Of a stretch of DNA of 64,000 bases, positions 21,519-34,840 are shown one piece after another. The stretch comes from Massospora cicadina (lineage: Eukaryota; Entomophthoromycota; Entomophthoromycetes; Entomophthorales; Entomophthoraceae). The DNA is taken from NCBI GenBank assembly GCA_022478985.1, contig JAKSZP010010605.1, positions 62,001 through 126,000 of the forward strand, in the 5' to 3' direction. Position numbers and translations under genes: made by a program. Each line of letters opens with the position of its first letter. Position 1 is the stretch's first letter. The notes beneath the pieces are model-generated. The model searched no databases. It was not told the origin of the DNA and worked only from the letters and a program-made list of their open reading frames with translations.

Positions 21519-22190
21519 GTTCCATCCAGCATGCCAATATCTTGATTAGTAATCTTTGTAGGTAGTAAAATATATAATATAATTGTTGTTTTTTGTTAAG
21601 TTTTTTGGTCAAAACTATCTTAATGACAAATTCTAATAACTTTATTAACTAAGTTAAGGTGGTTAGACTGGCGGGTAATTCCTGCTTCCATTATAGTACA
21701 GGTTTTGATCAACACATGTTTGAAACCAGTACTGGCTATAAAAAATCTTGGTGCATATTTGCCCCAAGGTCAACCCACCTCAATTACTTGCTTTAACTAA
21801 GTTTTAAATAACATAGAGTTTGCACAATAAATCCCCAAATACTATAGATATATTTCTCGTAAGAAATACCATTTAGTGATGAGACAAGCAACAATCTTAT
21901 TCATCAGTCCTACCTTTCACTCAACAAGCATTCTTATTAATCTGTACTATGGTAATAATTATGCATGCTCATGGTTTGCTAACATAACCTATGTTAACAG
22001 TAAAAAAAGTCTTTAATAATTTCACTATCCATTTTTTAGCAGATCTATTCTAAAGCTTACTTGTTTCTTTGTACATTTGTATTCATAGTTTTTAAAATTA
22101 TCAAATCATTTTTCTGGATGAAAAGCCTTCAAGAATAGCAACAAAGTGAAGTTCTAAAAGGGTTGGTGGGCCTCAGTCAGTTAAAGACAA
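21519..22190. other. AT-rich, no gene seen
   Basis: Upstream of the E4 Gag. The E4 5' LTR might once have lain here, but no match to the E4 3' LTR (56496 onward) was recognisable by eye. Confidence 0.3.
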
Positions 22191-22720
22191 TCATGGAAAC
22201 TATCATGTTCTTGACACCTACCCCAATATATTTTGATGAGAAGACATTTTTATAAGTAAAATATAGCCCTCAACGATTGCCTCACAGTTCATGGCCTACC
22301 CTGAGATGTTTGGAAGTGAAGAGATAAAATCAATGGCAGTGCGTTCTCTATTCACTGCAGATGCACTGGAGTGGTCAATCCATGCATATAAAGGAAATAA
22401 GAAGTTATTCAAGGAGTTAAAATTCTTAAAGAATTTGTTTAAAGCAGAAATTTACTACAATTACCATGTTAAGGCGCGGATTTTACTGATGAGAATCTAT
22501 CTAAAAACCCAGATACTTTGGAAATATACCCAATAATTTATAAATACCTTTAAGGTGCCATAATGTGATGATGATCTGGAAGCATTGTACTTATGACGTG
22601 GCTTTAGCAGGCACCTTGCTGAGTTGATAAGCTACCAGCCTAATAAATTAAAATTATAGAAAGTTATAAATATCTACAAAGGAATAACTAAATTTGGTAG
22701 ATAATGTGGAACTTCAGCTT
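22191..22720 (+). pseudogene. gag: E4 Gag capsid region
   Basis: Plus strand. The open frame 22291-22536 reads MAYPEMFGSEEIKSMAVRSL, FTADALEWSIHAYKGNKKLF. This is the retrotransposon Gag pattern of a Tyr/Pro-Phe segment, an E-E-I-K helix and an ALEW block. Upstream the same frame has IFISKI and a stop. Downstream AELISYQPNKLKL continues the Gag in a neighbouring frame. No zinc knuckle was found before the protease. Confidence 0.65.
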
Positions 22721-22833
22721 CATAAGAAACTAAGGAAGTATAGAATATTAAGCTTGACATCTGCTTAAAAAACCAAGATCTATAGGCTCACATTATAACA
22801 TTAGAGTTGAAAACTGAGAAATGAAGTTTGTAG

Positions 22834-23060
22834 ATGGCAGCCTTACTGGACAGTGGGTCACAAGGTATTTTATAACAGAGCATGTGATACAGATGTTGAG
22901 ATAGAAACTAAATCAAATTTCTATGATAAATGACCTTGTGAATGGTGTCAGATATTCTATTAGCTTCTCTATAGTGTAGAATTAGCAGCAATAACCCTAC
23001 CATTAAAATTCCAAACCCAAGCTACCTTAGTACAATCTTAATATTTTCAAATTATATTAT
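22834..23060 (+). pseudogene. pol: E4 aspartic protease
   Basis: MAALLDSGSQGIL with the catalytic DSG at 22849-22857, then stops. This fits the retropepsin active site of chromoviruses (ALVDSGSQGNFI). The rest is eroded. RT of the same element starts 2.2 kb further on, much farther than normal, so another insertion probably lies between. Confidence 0.65.
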
Positions 23061-25255
23061 ATATAAAATTAATACTAACACTAATTTGAGTAAAATGTTT
23101 ACGCTTGAATTAGCCCTTTTATAGTCTTTAAATAGATTTCAACAAGTAAAAATATTTTACCACGCCAAATTGTTATAACAATCTATTCTAGTCTTTATAA
23201 AATTATGATGATGTCAATTACCTCACTTCCAATTGGCTAGAGCTTAAGTCTCACTAAGATGAAATTATTTTACCTACAACTTATTGGTAAAAAATCAAAG
23301 GCGTTACAACAAAATACAAACCTTGTAAAAACTCTGATTGGTTCCAAACAAGATTCTAATTATTCAAATTTTCACGCACCAATCCAAACCTTAAATGCAT
23401 GCTTCAAAATTTGAGATCCAAATAGACCCTAACTAATACAATTGAGCTTTAAAACCTGGATTGGTAAATCAACACAATAATCTGTTACCCATATCTGAGT
23501 ATATATATATTCCAAGTTACAAGATATCAGTAAATCAACATGCCATCAGAAGAAGCAAGATATACTCCCCTTCCATGTGTGATACCCCCAAATCACATGA
23601 GACATGCATATTTTTGATAAGAAGTTTCACATTTCATTTTTTAGCACTAGTCGTGCCCAACCCAAAAGGGGGAGCTACCACTCATCTTTATTTGCAAATG
23701 GGCCAAACAAAGGGATTATTAGAAATTGAAATTACTAATATGGCACCTCAGCTAACATAATAGGAAGCCATATCAGAAGGTGAGGAAGCTTTGGGAAAAT
23801 TTTCATTTTTGCCCGCTTTAGCTGGCGACCATGGCACGCAGCATTAGGGTGGGAGCATCAGTAACATGGGCATAAGGAGGTATTGTTGTGGGTTTTCTTT
23901 GTTAATGAAGCCAGCCGTGTCTATCGCCTCAACGTATTGAGCAAGTTGATGCTCAGCAAAAGTGATGAGAGCTGGCACACAAGTGAACAACTTGATGCAC
24001 CAGTGAGTTTTTGGATAATTGGGGTTAAAAAGAAGCTTTTGCTGCGTCAATGCAAGCGTGGCTTTCACTGAAAGCAAGCTCCTCAATTTCATACTTTGTA
24101 TCTTCCTCAAAATCATGGGAAAAATTGGGGATAGGAATACCCTAAAAAAGGGGCTCCATCGCCCCATGAAGTTTATGGAAAAGTATGGTGTTATGTTTTG
24201 CATCTCATTTATTTTTTCATCACCTAATTTTACCTTGAAGATATTTTAATACTGAAAAGTATATAAGCTGTTTATAATTAAATAAAGAGATAGTTTTATA
24301 TCTTAAGTTTTATTTAGTTAATCTCCTTTATCTACAACAATAGTTAAGTTAGTGAATTTAGGAGGCTAACTTTGGTCTCCTCTCTCAGGCTGTCAAGATG
24401 TACTATGCATACCACGCCTGTCATGTTGTGGGAACTTTAGGTTAGTACCAAGTGAGAAACCCAACTAGCAAAAATTCCTACAATCATTGCCGTGGTGGAA
24501 ATCCCAAACTTTAAACTTCTAAGTTGGTCCCATATTGTGTCACATACTAGGCGGGCACCAAGTATTCCCTTGAAGATGTTGCCCAGGGCACCTAGGGTTA
24601 ATGGAGTTCAAAATGGGTTCCTTTAGCCTATGTTCCCTCTGATATGATCTTGATTGGGGCATTGTCAGTTTGATATGCAAAAAATCTGAACCTATTGGGG
24701 ATTAAAAATGATGAGCTGCTATTCCTCCTTTATAAGTGAGCTCTTTTTAACACAAATAAAATATCACTTAATAGATTGATGCCCCCAAATGGGCAAAACT
24801 ATTAGAAGTATTTTAGAATCATCATAAATTACAATTCTGACTGGTCCATCAATTTATGAACTGGGTGAAACTGTATTCTAAAATTCCAGTGTTGCAATCT
24901 TGAAGCACCAGAACAGTGGTAGCACAACAATTTAGATGCTACCATAGGATTAAGACTGCTGCTCAGTCTTATACTATGAGAAGTGAATATCCTGATTGAG
25001 GAGGATCTAGAAGTTTTTCTCCGCCACAAGTCTCCCACAAATGCTATAAATATGATGGATAGTAACTTTTATAAAACTAGCTCCAAATTTTTCTATAGTT
25101 TAATTAGTGAATTCTTACGTTCCTTTGCATATTAACAACAATAGCATTATTATGTGAACCCGTATCATTGCCTATAAATAAACCTAATGATCTGAAAGTG
25201 TTTTGTCATTGCCTAATAAACCATTTTATTGCTAAGAGCCATCCCAAATGCAGCT
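23061..25255. other. Unassigned insert between E4 protease and RT
   Basis: About 2.2 kb where 0.3-0.6 kb would be expected. It holds a less AT-rich minus frame (23844-24203) and sequence around 24360-24700 with worn minus-strand frames. No LTR, SINE or transposase hallmark was recognised. Likely another decayed mobile element. Confidence 0.4.
23844..24203 (-). pseudogene. Unrecognised 119-codon frame
   Basis: Reads protein-like in its second half (LRSLLSVKATLALTQQKLLF, HQLAQYVEAIDTAGFINKEN), and the local sequence is less AT-rich than the flanks. The N-terminal third looks like chance sequence. It lies antisense to E4 inside the suspected insert. No family could be named. Confidence 0.25.
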
Positions 25256-25598
25256 AGAATTTCCAAACATGACATTTTTGTGAAATAAAAAATAACTCCT
25301 AAGCGCCACTATACCATTGAAGCCAATAATGGGCATTTAAATAATGTAACAGTTATTGATGCAAACCTATTAAACTTTTAGGCTGCTATAGACCAAGCCA
25401 TATCCAAGTCTAAGTGTTTTTAGAAATTGACAAGTTTAATGCTTTCAATGAGCAGGTGAATACTGGTCAGGAATGACTGAAGGCAATCCACACACAATTT
25501 GGAATTAAATAGTCTAAGATAATGCACTTTGGACTTAATAATGCACCAGTGGTTTTCCGCAACTAATTTATAAAAGCACTGGAAGATCTTGGGTTTAG
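25256..25598 (+). pseudogene. pol: E4 reverse transcriptase, N-terminal part
   Basis: Plus strand in two frames: NNGHLNNVTVIDANLL, AAIDQAISKSKCF, EIDKFNAFNEQVNTGQE, LKAIHTQFGI, KIMHFGLNNAPVVFRN, FIKALEDLGF. This is the gypsy RT from LNxxT to just before the YxDD box. It stops exactly at the E5 LTR start (25599) and resumes at 36275 with TVEYIDDILINSA. Confidence 0.85.
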
Positions 25599-26394
25599 TG
25601 CATGGCAAACGCACAATACTGCACAGGTTAATTCTCTCCCTAAAGTTTCTAAGATCTTACTTTATCGCACAATCTCTGTCCCCTGACATTGCCTAACCCG
25701 CTGCATATTGTATAGAAGAGCTACTTGGAACTTAATTTACTGCAGTTTCTAGTATAGTAAAGGTCTTCGCCAGGAACAAAGGATTCTATCATATATGAAA
25801 AATAGGGAGTAAGAATTAGATTTAATAGTAAAAGTTTGTACTATTTAAAGTACCAGGAGTTTTCAGGATTATGATAAGTGATAGGCGCAAATAAAATGTG
25901 AAGGAGGAAGTAGACTAGGAATTTAGGAGTGTTGGCATAGTCCAGGATTGAGTTAGTCCAGGATTTATTAAATACTGGAATGAGATTAACACTGGTAACA
26001 CAGTTAAGTGTTTTTCATTAATTGCACTAGAAGCCAACATATAGTAAGGCATGATAGGTGACATAAAGTTGTTATTGGGGCAAATAGGAAAGTATAATTT
26101 ATCAAATAGAACTCGCTCCTTAATAACAAAATGATGTTAAATTGCTTATGCATTTCTATCTATCATTAACTAATGGAGCAATAGTGAGGTAATTTATTAT
26201 TGATTCATTTCTCATGAAGTTGACATTCTTAAGGATATTGCTCAGTGGTATAAAATCTAATGTTAACAAATTTTGGGCTTTAGGCTAAATATATAGCATT
26301 AATTGATAGATTATAGCAATAGATCATCATAAATAATTAGTATTTTATAAACTCTAAGGTTGAGGCTTCACCCTAACTAGGGTATATCTCAACA
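25599..26394. repeat. E5 LTR, left
   Basis: Shares with 35476-36274 the blocks GCCAGGAACAA, GTGATAGGC, CATAGTCCAGG, GTTATTGGGGC and AACTAG near the end. Confidence 0.8.
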
Positions 26395-27269
26395 GAGCCC
26401 CTTCTAAGCTCAACTGGGCGTTACTTTAGTTTTGCTAAGGTTGGTTGGCCTTTATGTAAATTTAAAATATCAGAGGAGGATTGAAAATGACAAATTAAGG
26501 TACTTGAATGATATTGTCCTGAAGAGTATAAGTTTGTATCAGTTGCAATATGTGATGGACATTACTGATTTAAATTTTGGTGTTGTTTTCATAATTGGCA
26601 GAGGTGATGGCTTCATTCATATATGATGGTGAGATAGACAGAGCAGGGCGAGTTGGCCAACATGTTTTTGGTTGGCTTGCTGGTGCGTTTTCACACCTGA
26701 TTTTCAACAATCAATGGCAGGAGAAGTATGATTCTCTACTGCTAGGATAAAAAAATCTTTTGGAGCATAATCAAACACTTTTTTTAAACTAATAATAAGA
26801 TAACTTGAAGGATTATAGATTTTATGTACAATATTAGTAGCTGCTGGAGGGGAAAGAAACATACCTTCTTAATATCTCAATGCTTAGTATTTAATAGTGT
26901 CAAGGCTCAGAGTTCAGATTAGCTTAGCAATGTCTGAATAAAATATTGGGATTCAACCTATTGGAGCTCTCAAGGCTCACATTGTTTAAATGGATCAGAC
27001 AATGGAAAGTCAGTTGCATGTAGGATATATCCATGGGCAACGAATCTAAATATATTACTCAATCATTAGGTGAGAAATTTTTTTTCACTTTGTGGGACCC
27101 AATCCAACCCTATAAAAGGGGCCAGTCTCTAAGGTTTAATTTTAATTTTTAATTATACATATATTCTTTTATTTCTACTCAGGAATATGCAACAAGAGAC
27201 AACGCACTTGAGGGATGAGATAGGCGAGTAAATGGTAATATTTTAGAGCACATTGTGAATGGAGTGGTT
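26395..27269. other. E5 interior, no gene seen
   Basis: AT-rich. The frame 26432-26626 (plus) has no known motif. It lies between the left LTR and the 3' end of the LINE. Confidence 0.3.
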
Positions 27270-30200
27270 TGATGATATTCACACAACTTTGGCATCGCGC
27301 CTAGCTGTGGGTTGCTGTTGGGGGAGACCTTGGTCACATTGGGTAAATAGCTTCATAAACATGTTCATTGCACCATGGATATTTTGAACATGTGTGAAAT
27401 GGCCCAGGACACTACTCACGCATGCTGTTTTGGTGGAATGGCATCCCCAAACAGCCAGTAGCCAAAGTTTTTTTTGGATTGAAGTGAAAGTCATTGATGG
27501 CCCTAGCTGGGTCAGACCCTTTTTGGGTTTTCAGTGGCAGCAACCCAGTTACTATGGATCGCCCATAATGTTAGAACAAGAATCATCTTGCTCCAATAAA
27601 GGTCTCAATGCCTTGAACCAGCCTGGAAGTGCCAGTCCTTGGCTATGTGGTTAGATTTGTGGATCATAGCTATGCTAAGTGCACTGATTCTTCCCAGACT
27701 CTTAACGCTGTTTTACATGAAACATACCTGTGGTTCGGCAAACCTTCATCTCTGCACACTGTGCACTGCCTGTGCATGGAGTTTGAGCTCTCCCGTCCAA
27801 AAAAGTTGTTTAGCAACTCTTGAATGCAGGGTTGTAATTTTGGGTGGAGTAGAGGCTCGCTTGATATTCTCCAAGTAGTATTAAAGAGTTCAGGAGAGTA
27901 TTTTATTCCCCAAAAATCCAGCGTTGGGATTGACTGGATGCTTGAGCACTCAGAGTTTGCATTATTTGGTGGCGCTGGGTACTGGTCGAGTTTTAGAATT
28001 TTCTATTTTTGCCCATGGCACATTTTATGAGGTTTGAGTTCAATTATTGATTCTATTTTCAATATTTTAAAATAATGGAGCATCGCCTTGGCATTTAGCA
28101 TCGCATCCCATGGACCTATTAGCCCTGGTCGTGAACCTAATTAATTAAATAGGGTGTTTGGGATCCTGGGTTCCTGAGAGCTAGGTTTCTGGCTATTTGG
28201 GTCCTTGATGCAGATGCCCATGGAGGCGGAGTCTTCTTGGGAGGTAGCAACACTTATACATTTCATGAATATGTTTGCGGTGTTACATTTAGGGTCTATT
28301 AGCCCCATACCACATTCAGAAGTTGGCCCCCTTAGTGTTGCGATCCTGGCTGGTGGGGAACATGAGCCTTAGAACCAATGTTGTAGAATTGACATGAGTT
28401 TTTTTTTATTTTTTTTTCTAAAGGCGATAGCATGTGTAAGGTACCAAATTTTTGAGAAGAGCATAGTGTTGGCAAGGCGACATTTTTTAGCCAAAGATGT
28501 CTTCGTGAACTTCCACCTTGCCACAGTCTTTTGGATATCCTGAAGTAGCTTCTTTTCCACCTCTTGAATAGCTATACCTGCACTTGTGATGGGGATCCCT
28601 AGGTGTATGATGGGTTCCTTTGGGCAAGGCATCTGAGAGGGTGGTTTAATAAAGCTGGGTTTTTACACTTCTTCACTTTTCTTGTGTTGGTGACTTTTCT
28701 TTTTGTCCTCTTGTTTTTAGGGCTTAGGCACTTAGAATCTGATAGCATAAAGGCTTGTGATTTAATTTTGTTATTTTTAGCTTTGGAGGTTTTTTCATAT
28801 AGGCTGATTATCTCCTCTACCTTTTTGGAATCCGCCTTGGAGGAGACCCCTACCACACAGTCATATGTAAAGGACAAAAGCTGAAGTGGTTTTTGCCCCT
28901 TTCACTCAATGCCAGATAGCTGTTTCTTTATCACGCGTAGGAGGGAGTCAATTATGAGGTTAGACAAGATAGGGCTAAGTAGGCCCCCTTGATGGAGGAC
29001 TCTTTCTAGTGTGACAGGAGGTGATATAAATGCAGAACCTAGAACTGAGAAGGTACTTGACAGCTAATGTCTCGCTATTTATGAGATAAAGGGTTTGGGG
29101 AAGTCCTGTTTGAAAAGTATTGCCGCCAAGTATTCCCAGTCTACTCTGTCATATGCCTTAGCTTGGTCTAGAAAGCAGAGGGTGCCCTTGGATTTTCCTC
29201 CCAGTGTGTTTGTTACTTGGTGGATGTTGTCCCAAATGCTTTTTCTGGGTGAAAGCCATTCTGTAGTGGGGCAATGAATTCCTTGGCTTTTTCTGAGAGA
29301 CGCTTAGCCATTATCTTTCCCATTATCTTCATATCCGCATTGATGGGAGATATTAGGCGCCAGTTTTTAAGGTCAGTACGGTCCCCTTTTTTGTGGAGCA
29401 CTATGGTATAGGCTTCTGCGCCTCCTGGGATCACCCTCCCCTCTTTCAGACTTGAGTTAAAGGGAGATAACATGGGCTTCTTTATTACTTCATAGTGTGC
29501 TTTATAGTACTCATAGGGCTACCATCTGGTCCTGGTGACTTATGGTAGGGAGCCTCCTTAGAATCTGTGCTAGCTCATCCTCCGTTATGGGGTCACCAAG
29601 GTTAGCTAAATGCTCGGCGTGGTTGGAAACAGCATTGATGAATTAGTTCTTAGCAGCTTCCTCTGTTGGTGCTGCCTTATAAAGCTCTGAGTAGTAGGAG
29701 TGGGTGATGGATGCTACCTCTTCTGGGTTGCTAGTGGTTTACCCTTCGCATGTTTGGAGTTCAGTGAGACTGGCATTTTTTGAATATATTTTGTAAGTTT
29801 GATAGAAAAACTTGTATGATTGGTCCCCCTGAACAGCCCATCTGACACCTGCTTGGAGGGCCTCCATGTGCATTTTGAGTTGTTTGTGTTTCTTGAAAAT
29901 TAATTTCTGTTTCACCCAATCTCTAGCCCACTGTGGTGAGTAGCCGCTATGGGGTGGCCTTTTCCAGATGGTTAAGTGTTCTACGAGCTTTGGAAAGTTT
30001 TGCTATTTCCTTCCTTGTGTGACAGGATGCTGCGTGGGCTGGGGCGGATAGAATTTCCTTTTTTAACCTTTGCCACTGCTGCCATAATGTTTCAGAGTTA
30101 GTCCATTTGGCTAGTTTATCTACGTGTCTATTTGTCTGATCTTCTGCTTGGACCAGATTCACATTCTTTGGCATCATCCTTTTCCAACGCTGGTTCTTGG

Positions 30201-31000
30201 ATGGTTCTTCCTTTTATCTGATACTAATTTTTACCAACCTGTGGTCCAATAGATGTAGGTCAATTGTTGCAAAATCTTCCGCTTGTAATTCTAATGACAC
30301 GGGTATGAGTATCCAATCCACCTTGTGGCGCTGATTAGCTGATTATCTACAATATTTGGCCGCGGCAGATTCATAAAGTATGATTCTGAGAATGTTTTGG
30401 CGTCTAGAAAACCTTTTGATGTCATTAATTGCTGTAATTAGTTCAATCCTATTGGTGGATTTGTGACATTTGGTCACCTGTCAAAAGTTCCATCCAGCCA
30501 GAAATTGAAGTTTCCTAGTAAACCGTTTCTTCTGGAAGGTTAAAGTCGATTAGGTTGCTCAAAAACTCTTCCCTTTTGTCCACCTCAACAGGGGCATATG
30601 CTGAAGCGGCCTGATATAATTGGTTCCTCGATTTGAAGGCCAGAACTAGAACCCTTCCTTCCAAATGAGAGTAGTAGTTGGTGACTACGATGGAAGCTGT
30701 TGCTTTGACTACAAATCCACAAAAACTTGTCCAGAATGTTCGCAAAGGGAGAAAGAGCCTGGATCACTTTTCCTCCTTTCCAGTGGTGCACTTGCTCTCT
30801 TGCAAGGCAAGCACATTCACCGATGGGTTTAGCAGAAGCCCTCAGTTTTTATCCAGAGACTTATTGGATGAAGTCCTGCTATGTTGAGAGTCCCAATTGT
30901 TAGTGAGCCCAGCACGCCTGCTATGACTGCATGGGTCCATATTGACCCTGTGCAGCTGAGGTGGCTACTCTGTGTCTATACCTAGTTATAGGACCCTTAT
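27270..31000 (-). pseudogene. LINE ORF2: endonuclease, RT, zinc knuckle
   Basis: Minus strand, broken. Endonuclease start SLGSLTIGTLNIAGL near 30900 and YAPVEVDKREEFLSNLIDFN (30515-30745). Linker 29947-30177. RT: KSPGPDGSPYEYYKAHYEVI, then VLHKKGDRTDLKNWRLISPI and PLQNGFHPEKAF (29213-29473). The active site SFTYDCVVGVSSKAD (28860 region) replaces FADD, so the first catalytic Asp is Tyr. Then HLGIPITSAG and KCRLANTMLFSKIWYLTH (28369-28632). A C-terminal CCHC knuckle CTVCRDEGLPNHRYVSC with a following W lies near 27715-27765. This is the layout of Tad/I-like fungal LINEs with an APE endonuclease. Confidence 0.85.
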
Positions 31001-31229
31001 AAATGGTTTGGGATAGTGGTGTACTTGATTGCCATTCTGATACCCAGAGTTCCAATTTTGGTTCTCCATACAGTGAGCACTATTGTCCTCCATCCCGTTC
31101 AGGGTTGAAAAACTGTTGGCTTGTGAAATGGGTTTTTTAACTGGTGCTTGAATGGGTTGGGTTCCATTATTTACGGGTAGGAAGTGTGCGTCATCCATTT
31201 CTTTATTGAGTTGTTCACTGCTCATAATC

Positions 31230-32350
31230 TTGCGGATGCTGGACTGTCTTTGGGGCGGTCATACTAGAGATGTGCTCTTGTTGTTGCACAATGTTGCGCT
31301 TGGCTGCTTCCTCCAGAGCTGTAGCTTTATTCTCCATCTTCTTCTTCTGCTTGGTTATCTCTTCAGACTTTCTGGCCTTCTTCGCTTCTTTAAGTTGCTC
31401 TGGGATACTGGTTGGACCACCTCATAGTTACCCTGCGATCCCCAGAGATGGTCTGTTAATGCGTCCTCTTGATATTTATCCTTCAGACTTTCTACACACT
31501 CAATAAACTTTATTCTCTCCCATGTAGCCGGACAGGCTTTGTTCTTATGCCCTACTTTGTTTCAGCTCATGTATATGGGAGGGCACTTTTCTGGGTGGAC
31601 TGAGAAAGGGCAAGACTGATTCCACTTTGAGTCCAAGGTGCACACTTTGCGTTGTATTGTATTAATGTCACCATCAGCATCCATGCTAAGGCATATCATT
31701 GCACAGCCTTATCTATAGCCAGGTGGGGCAGGAGGTGGTTTTTCTCCAATTTAAAATAGACTAGCTCTCCATATGCAATCAGGCTGCTTGTTATTGTTGA
31801 CTCCAGGTATTCCCGCTTTCAGTGGTTGGGAGGCCTTCTAGTACTACAAACAAGTTTTCATCATCCCAAAAATGGGTGCTTGAGATTGGGATATTGGCTG
31901 TAATTTGTTCAAGCTCCTTGCCTACTCTCAGAATATTGTAGGTGATTACAAATGGGGCGGCTATGGATGCATCCGCGGCCTCAGCAGTAGCAAAGCCAAG
32001 ATCTAAGGTTCCCATTGTGAGTACTTCAGTCAATCTTACAGATTTTTGGTTCGTCCTGGGATAGCCTAACATACTGCTTTATATTGTAAAGGTTCCTCAA
32101 TGCCAAAGTTAATGTGAGCATCAAATTCACTAGAGGACTTGGGAAATTCATGGCTGATGTTGCCAGTTCAGTGAAAATCTTGGACCATCTTGAGATAGTC
32201 ACTGTTTGGGACATATGGTCCTTTTTTTGCACTACGGTTAAAGTTGAGCAGTTGGGCCTTCTGTCCCATGCTGTTTCCCTTAATCGCTGCTTCATAGTTG
32301 TGTGAGTTCAGTGGATCCAGTCGCTTTGTCATCCCCAGATTGGAAGGCAC
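31230..32350 (-). pseudogene. LINE ORF1
   Basis: Minus strand upstream of ORF2. Starts near MPSNLGMTKRLDPLNSHNYE (32350), continues in shifting frames (ATAEAADASIAAPFVITYNI, ISSTHFWDDENLFVVLEGLP). It contains a worn CCHC knuckle at 31532-31573 (NKVGHKNKAC preceded by Y-x2-stop where C-x2-C is expected). The tail is Lys/Glu-rich. It would be the nucleic-acid-binding ORF1 protein. Dead. Confidence 0.65.
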
Positions 32351-34840
32351 ATTTAATTCAAGTTGTAATTTAATGAATCAATTTAATCACCTGTAAAGAA
32401 AAGTGATGTTTACAGGAAAGAAAAATGCCAGTCTCTGAGGTTTAGGTTGAACTAATTTAATTATAAGATGGGAGGGGTCTCAAATGGCTCTCTTGGTTCC
32501 GCCAAAAATTCAGAGTAACCCTGCTGCCCAAACTCATGTAATTTTCGTGAGAAATGTTAATAATTATATTACCCTGATTTGAGGGAGTCCACTGAGAATT
32601 TTCCAGAGTCTTTTGGCCGATTTTATTGTCATTTTCATCCAAAATGCTCTTCTCACAATATTGGACTTGCAATTGTTTGACAGAGAGCACAGAAGAAGTT
32701 GGCGCTGCCCCTGATTAAAGTTTGGCTCATTTTCATTCACAGGCTGTTCTGTGTCAAAGGTGTGTGGGTTCTGTCCTTATTGAACTGCACACGGCGCAGG
32801 GTATTCCATAATGCTTATTGGTGTGCCAATCTAAGGGCTAAGCTTAAAGAGGGTAATACCCAAAAAGAGAATGGCATCTTAGGGAATGATGGTAATACAA
32901 GTGAAGAGATTGTTTACTCCTATGCGGTAGATCTCCATGACTGGAACAGATAATTGGTCTGGTTCAGCTCGCCCCAGCAGGTTGCTGAGAAGGTGTAAAA
33001 GTCAGCACGCAACACCAAAAGCTGCATGGCGCCAATGGAGCTCTCATGTTTGAACATGCAGGACAAGGGATTGGAAGAACTTCTGAGAGCGCAGGTCAGT
33101 TACTTGAACCAGATTTAAGAAAGTGTCATGATGGCGTATGTGATAAGCAACAGCTGGGGGTTGTCCTTGGAAACCCTAACAATGGAAAGTAATTCTTGTA
33201 ACTATGGGGGCAAACGGGGTATTGACAAAGGACTACAACTGCTTCTGGTTAGACTCTTTGTCAATCTTTGCTGCTATAGATGGAATGTTCCATCAGGGTG
33301 AAAATATAATCACATGGGATCTTCTCTGGGGGCAGGTTGCTGCAGCCCAGGTGGCAATATCAAGCCAACTGGTTAATATTGAGATGCCTCAGTGAGATTA
33401 GCATCATTAAACTTCTAGGCATTGGGCCACCCCAGTGCCACATACCTAAGCTGCACTTAGACAAATGCGTGGAGCCAGGCGACAAGAAGTGAAGGCGGAC
33501 AGTCTCAGCGTGGCCTTAAAAATGGTGGGTGGGCAGCACACTGTGGAGCAAGTTATGAAGCTTGGCCTTGATTATGGTAGTGTGCTCAAACAACCGCACT
33601 TTTGACAAGTGCAGTAGGGTGGCGCTGACATGGATTAATCACCCATGAGTGAGATGACCTGTAGGTTGACAAACTGAAATTTCAGCTAATCCTCCAGGGT
33701 GATGATGGCGCTGCTGCCAAATATATGGGTGCTGAGTTAGGTGGTTACGACCTTGAATTGTAAGGTTTGGGCTGAGGAGAGGGTAAAATAGATCCATTCA
33801 AACTGGCTTGGCATACTTTCTGATTCAGACAAGGATCTTCTCTTGTAGAGCTTAAGGTATTGTAGCAGATTAAATCAAACTTGGGCACCACACCTGCTGC
33901 ACGAGCTTCTTTAGGTGAAGGTACTGCTTTGTGAAGGGTACCCATGTGTACTTTCATTATTAATAAGGCAGTTGGATGCATGCAGATTTCAAGGTGTTTG
34001 ATGTATGTGCCGAGTTGTTAACTGAGTTAAGTGGCCCTCCTTTCCAAGGCTTGTAGCTTCTGATGGATGTGGGACATCTTGTTATAATACATCTGTGGCT
34101 ACTTTGATTTTGTGTGGATATTGGCGGTGATGGCATTGAGTATCCTCTGGTAACCATCTTCTAAGCTGAGCCACTTGCATGTTTTAAGCTCTTAGGCGTT
34201 CTCAAGGGCTAAGCCTTTGAGATGTAAAAATGACAGGCTGAAAATATCAACTGGGTTGTTAATTGGTAAAGGTCCCCTGAACTTGATTGGCACTGGAGGC
34301 TACACCTCAAGATGCCACGCGGAGCTCCTTGGCCTTGCTGATGGTGGCTTAAAAGTGGGTTTCTTCCTGGGAGCTCAATGATTTAGTACGGGTATTGTAT
34401 AGCAAGTCACCTGACTACATCTTTAGGATGTGTGCAATGAGGCAATTCGTCTCAACAAGCAGATGGTTAAATTTGTCTTCATGATTGTTAAGGCTTAGGA
34501 AGTGGTTGACAAGATAAAGCAAGATCTCATGGTGTTATTTACCAGCTTAGTAAATTGTGATGGTTTGGAGGGCAACTGGTGTGCTGTGCTGGACCTTCTT
34601 ATAAAGAGATCATGGAGATCGAGGTCCAAGAAAATCTTGGCGCAAATACTTCCAGACAGCGTTCTTTCAAAGTCATAAATTGTGGTGACCCCATGGATCA
34701 TCTTGTCACAATGTGTTTATTTGTCAATGACCCAGTCAGTGCTGAAGGGCGGAATCTTGAGAAGCCTTGCATTCAGGCGGTAATTTTTAATTCCTTTTTC
34801 AATCATAATAACGTTTTTATTGGGGTTTTAATTCTTTGAC
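32351..34840 (-). other. E5 interior / LINE upstream region, unresolved coding remnants
   Basis: Less AT-rich than its flanks. Minus frames include EDGYQRILNAITANIHTKSK, NKMSHIHQKLQALERRA (coiled-coil-like) and PSPKEARAAGVVPKFDLICY, plus a Cys cluster YCTCQKCGC near 33600. These suggest a Gag-like or LINE 5' product, but I cannot assign them. A plus frame 34579-34839 overlaps and is probably antisense. Confidence 0.35.

Noticed and set aside
27394..28030. Several plus-strand frames of 64-86 codons
   Set aside because: They are antisense to the LINE ORF2 C-terminus, whose CCHC knuckle and coherent frame lie on the minus strand.
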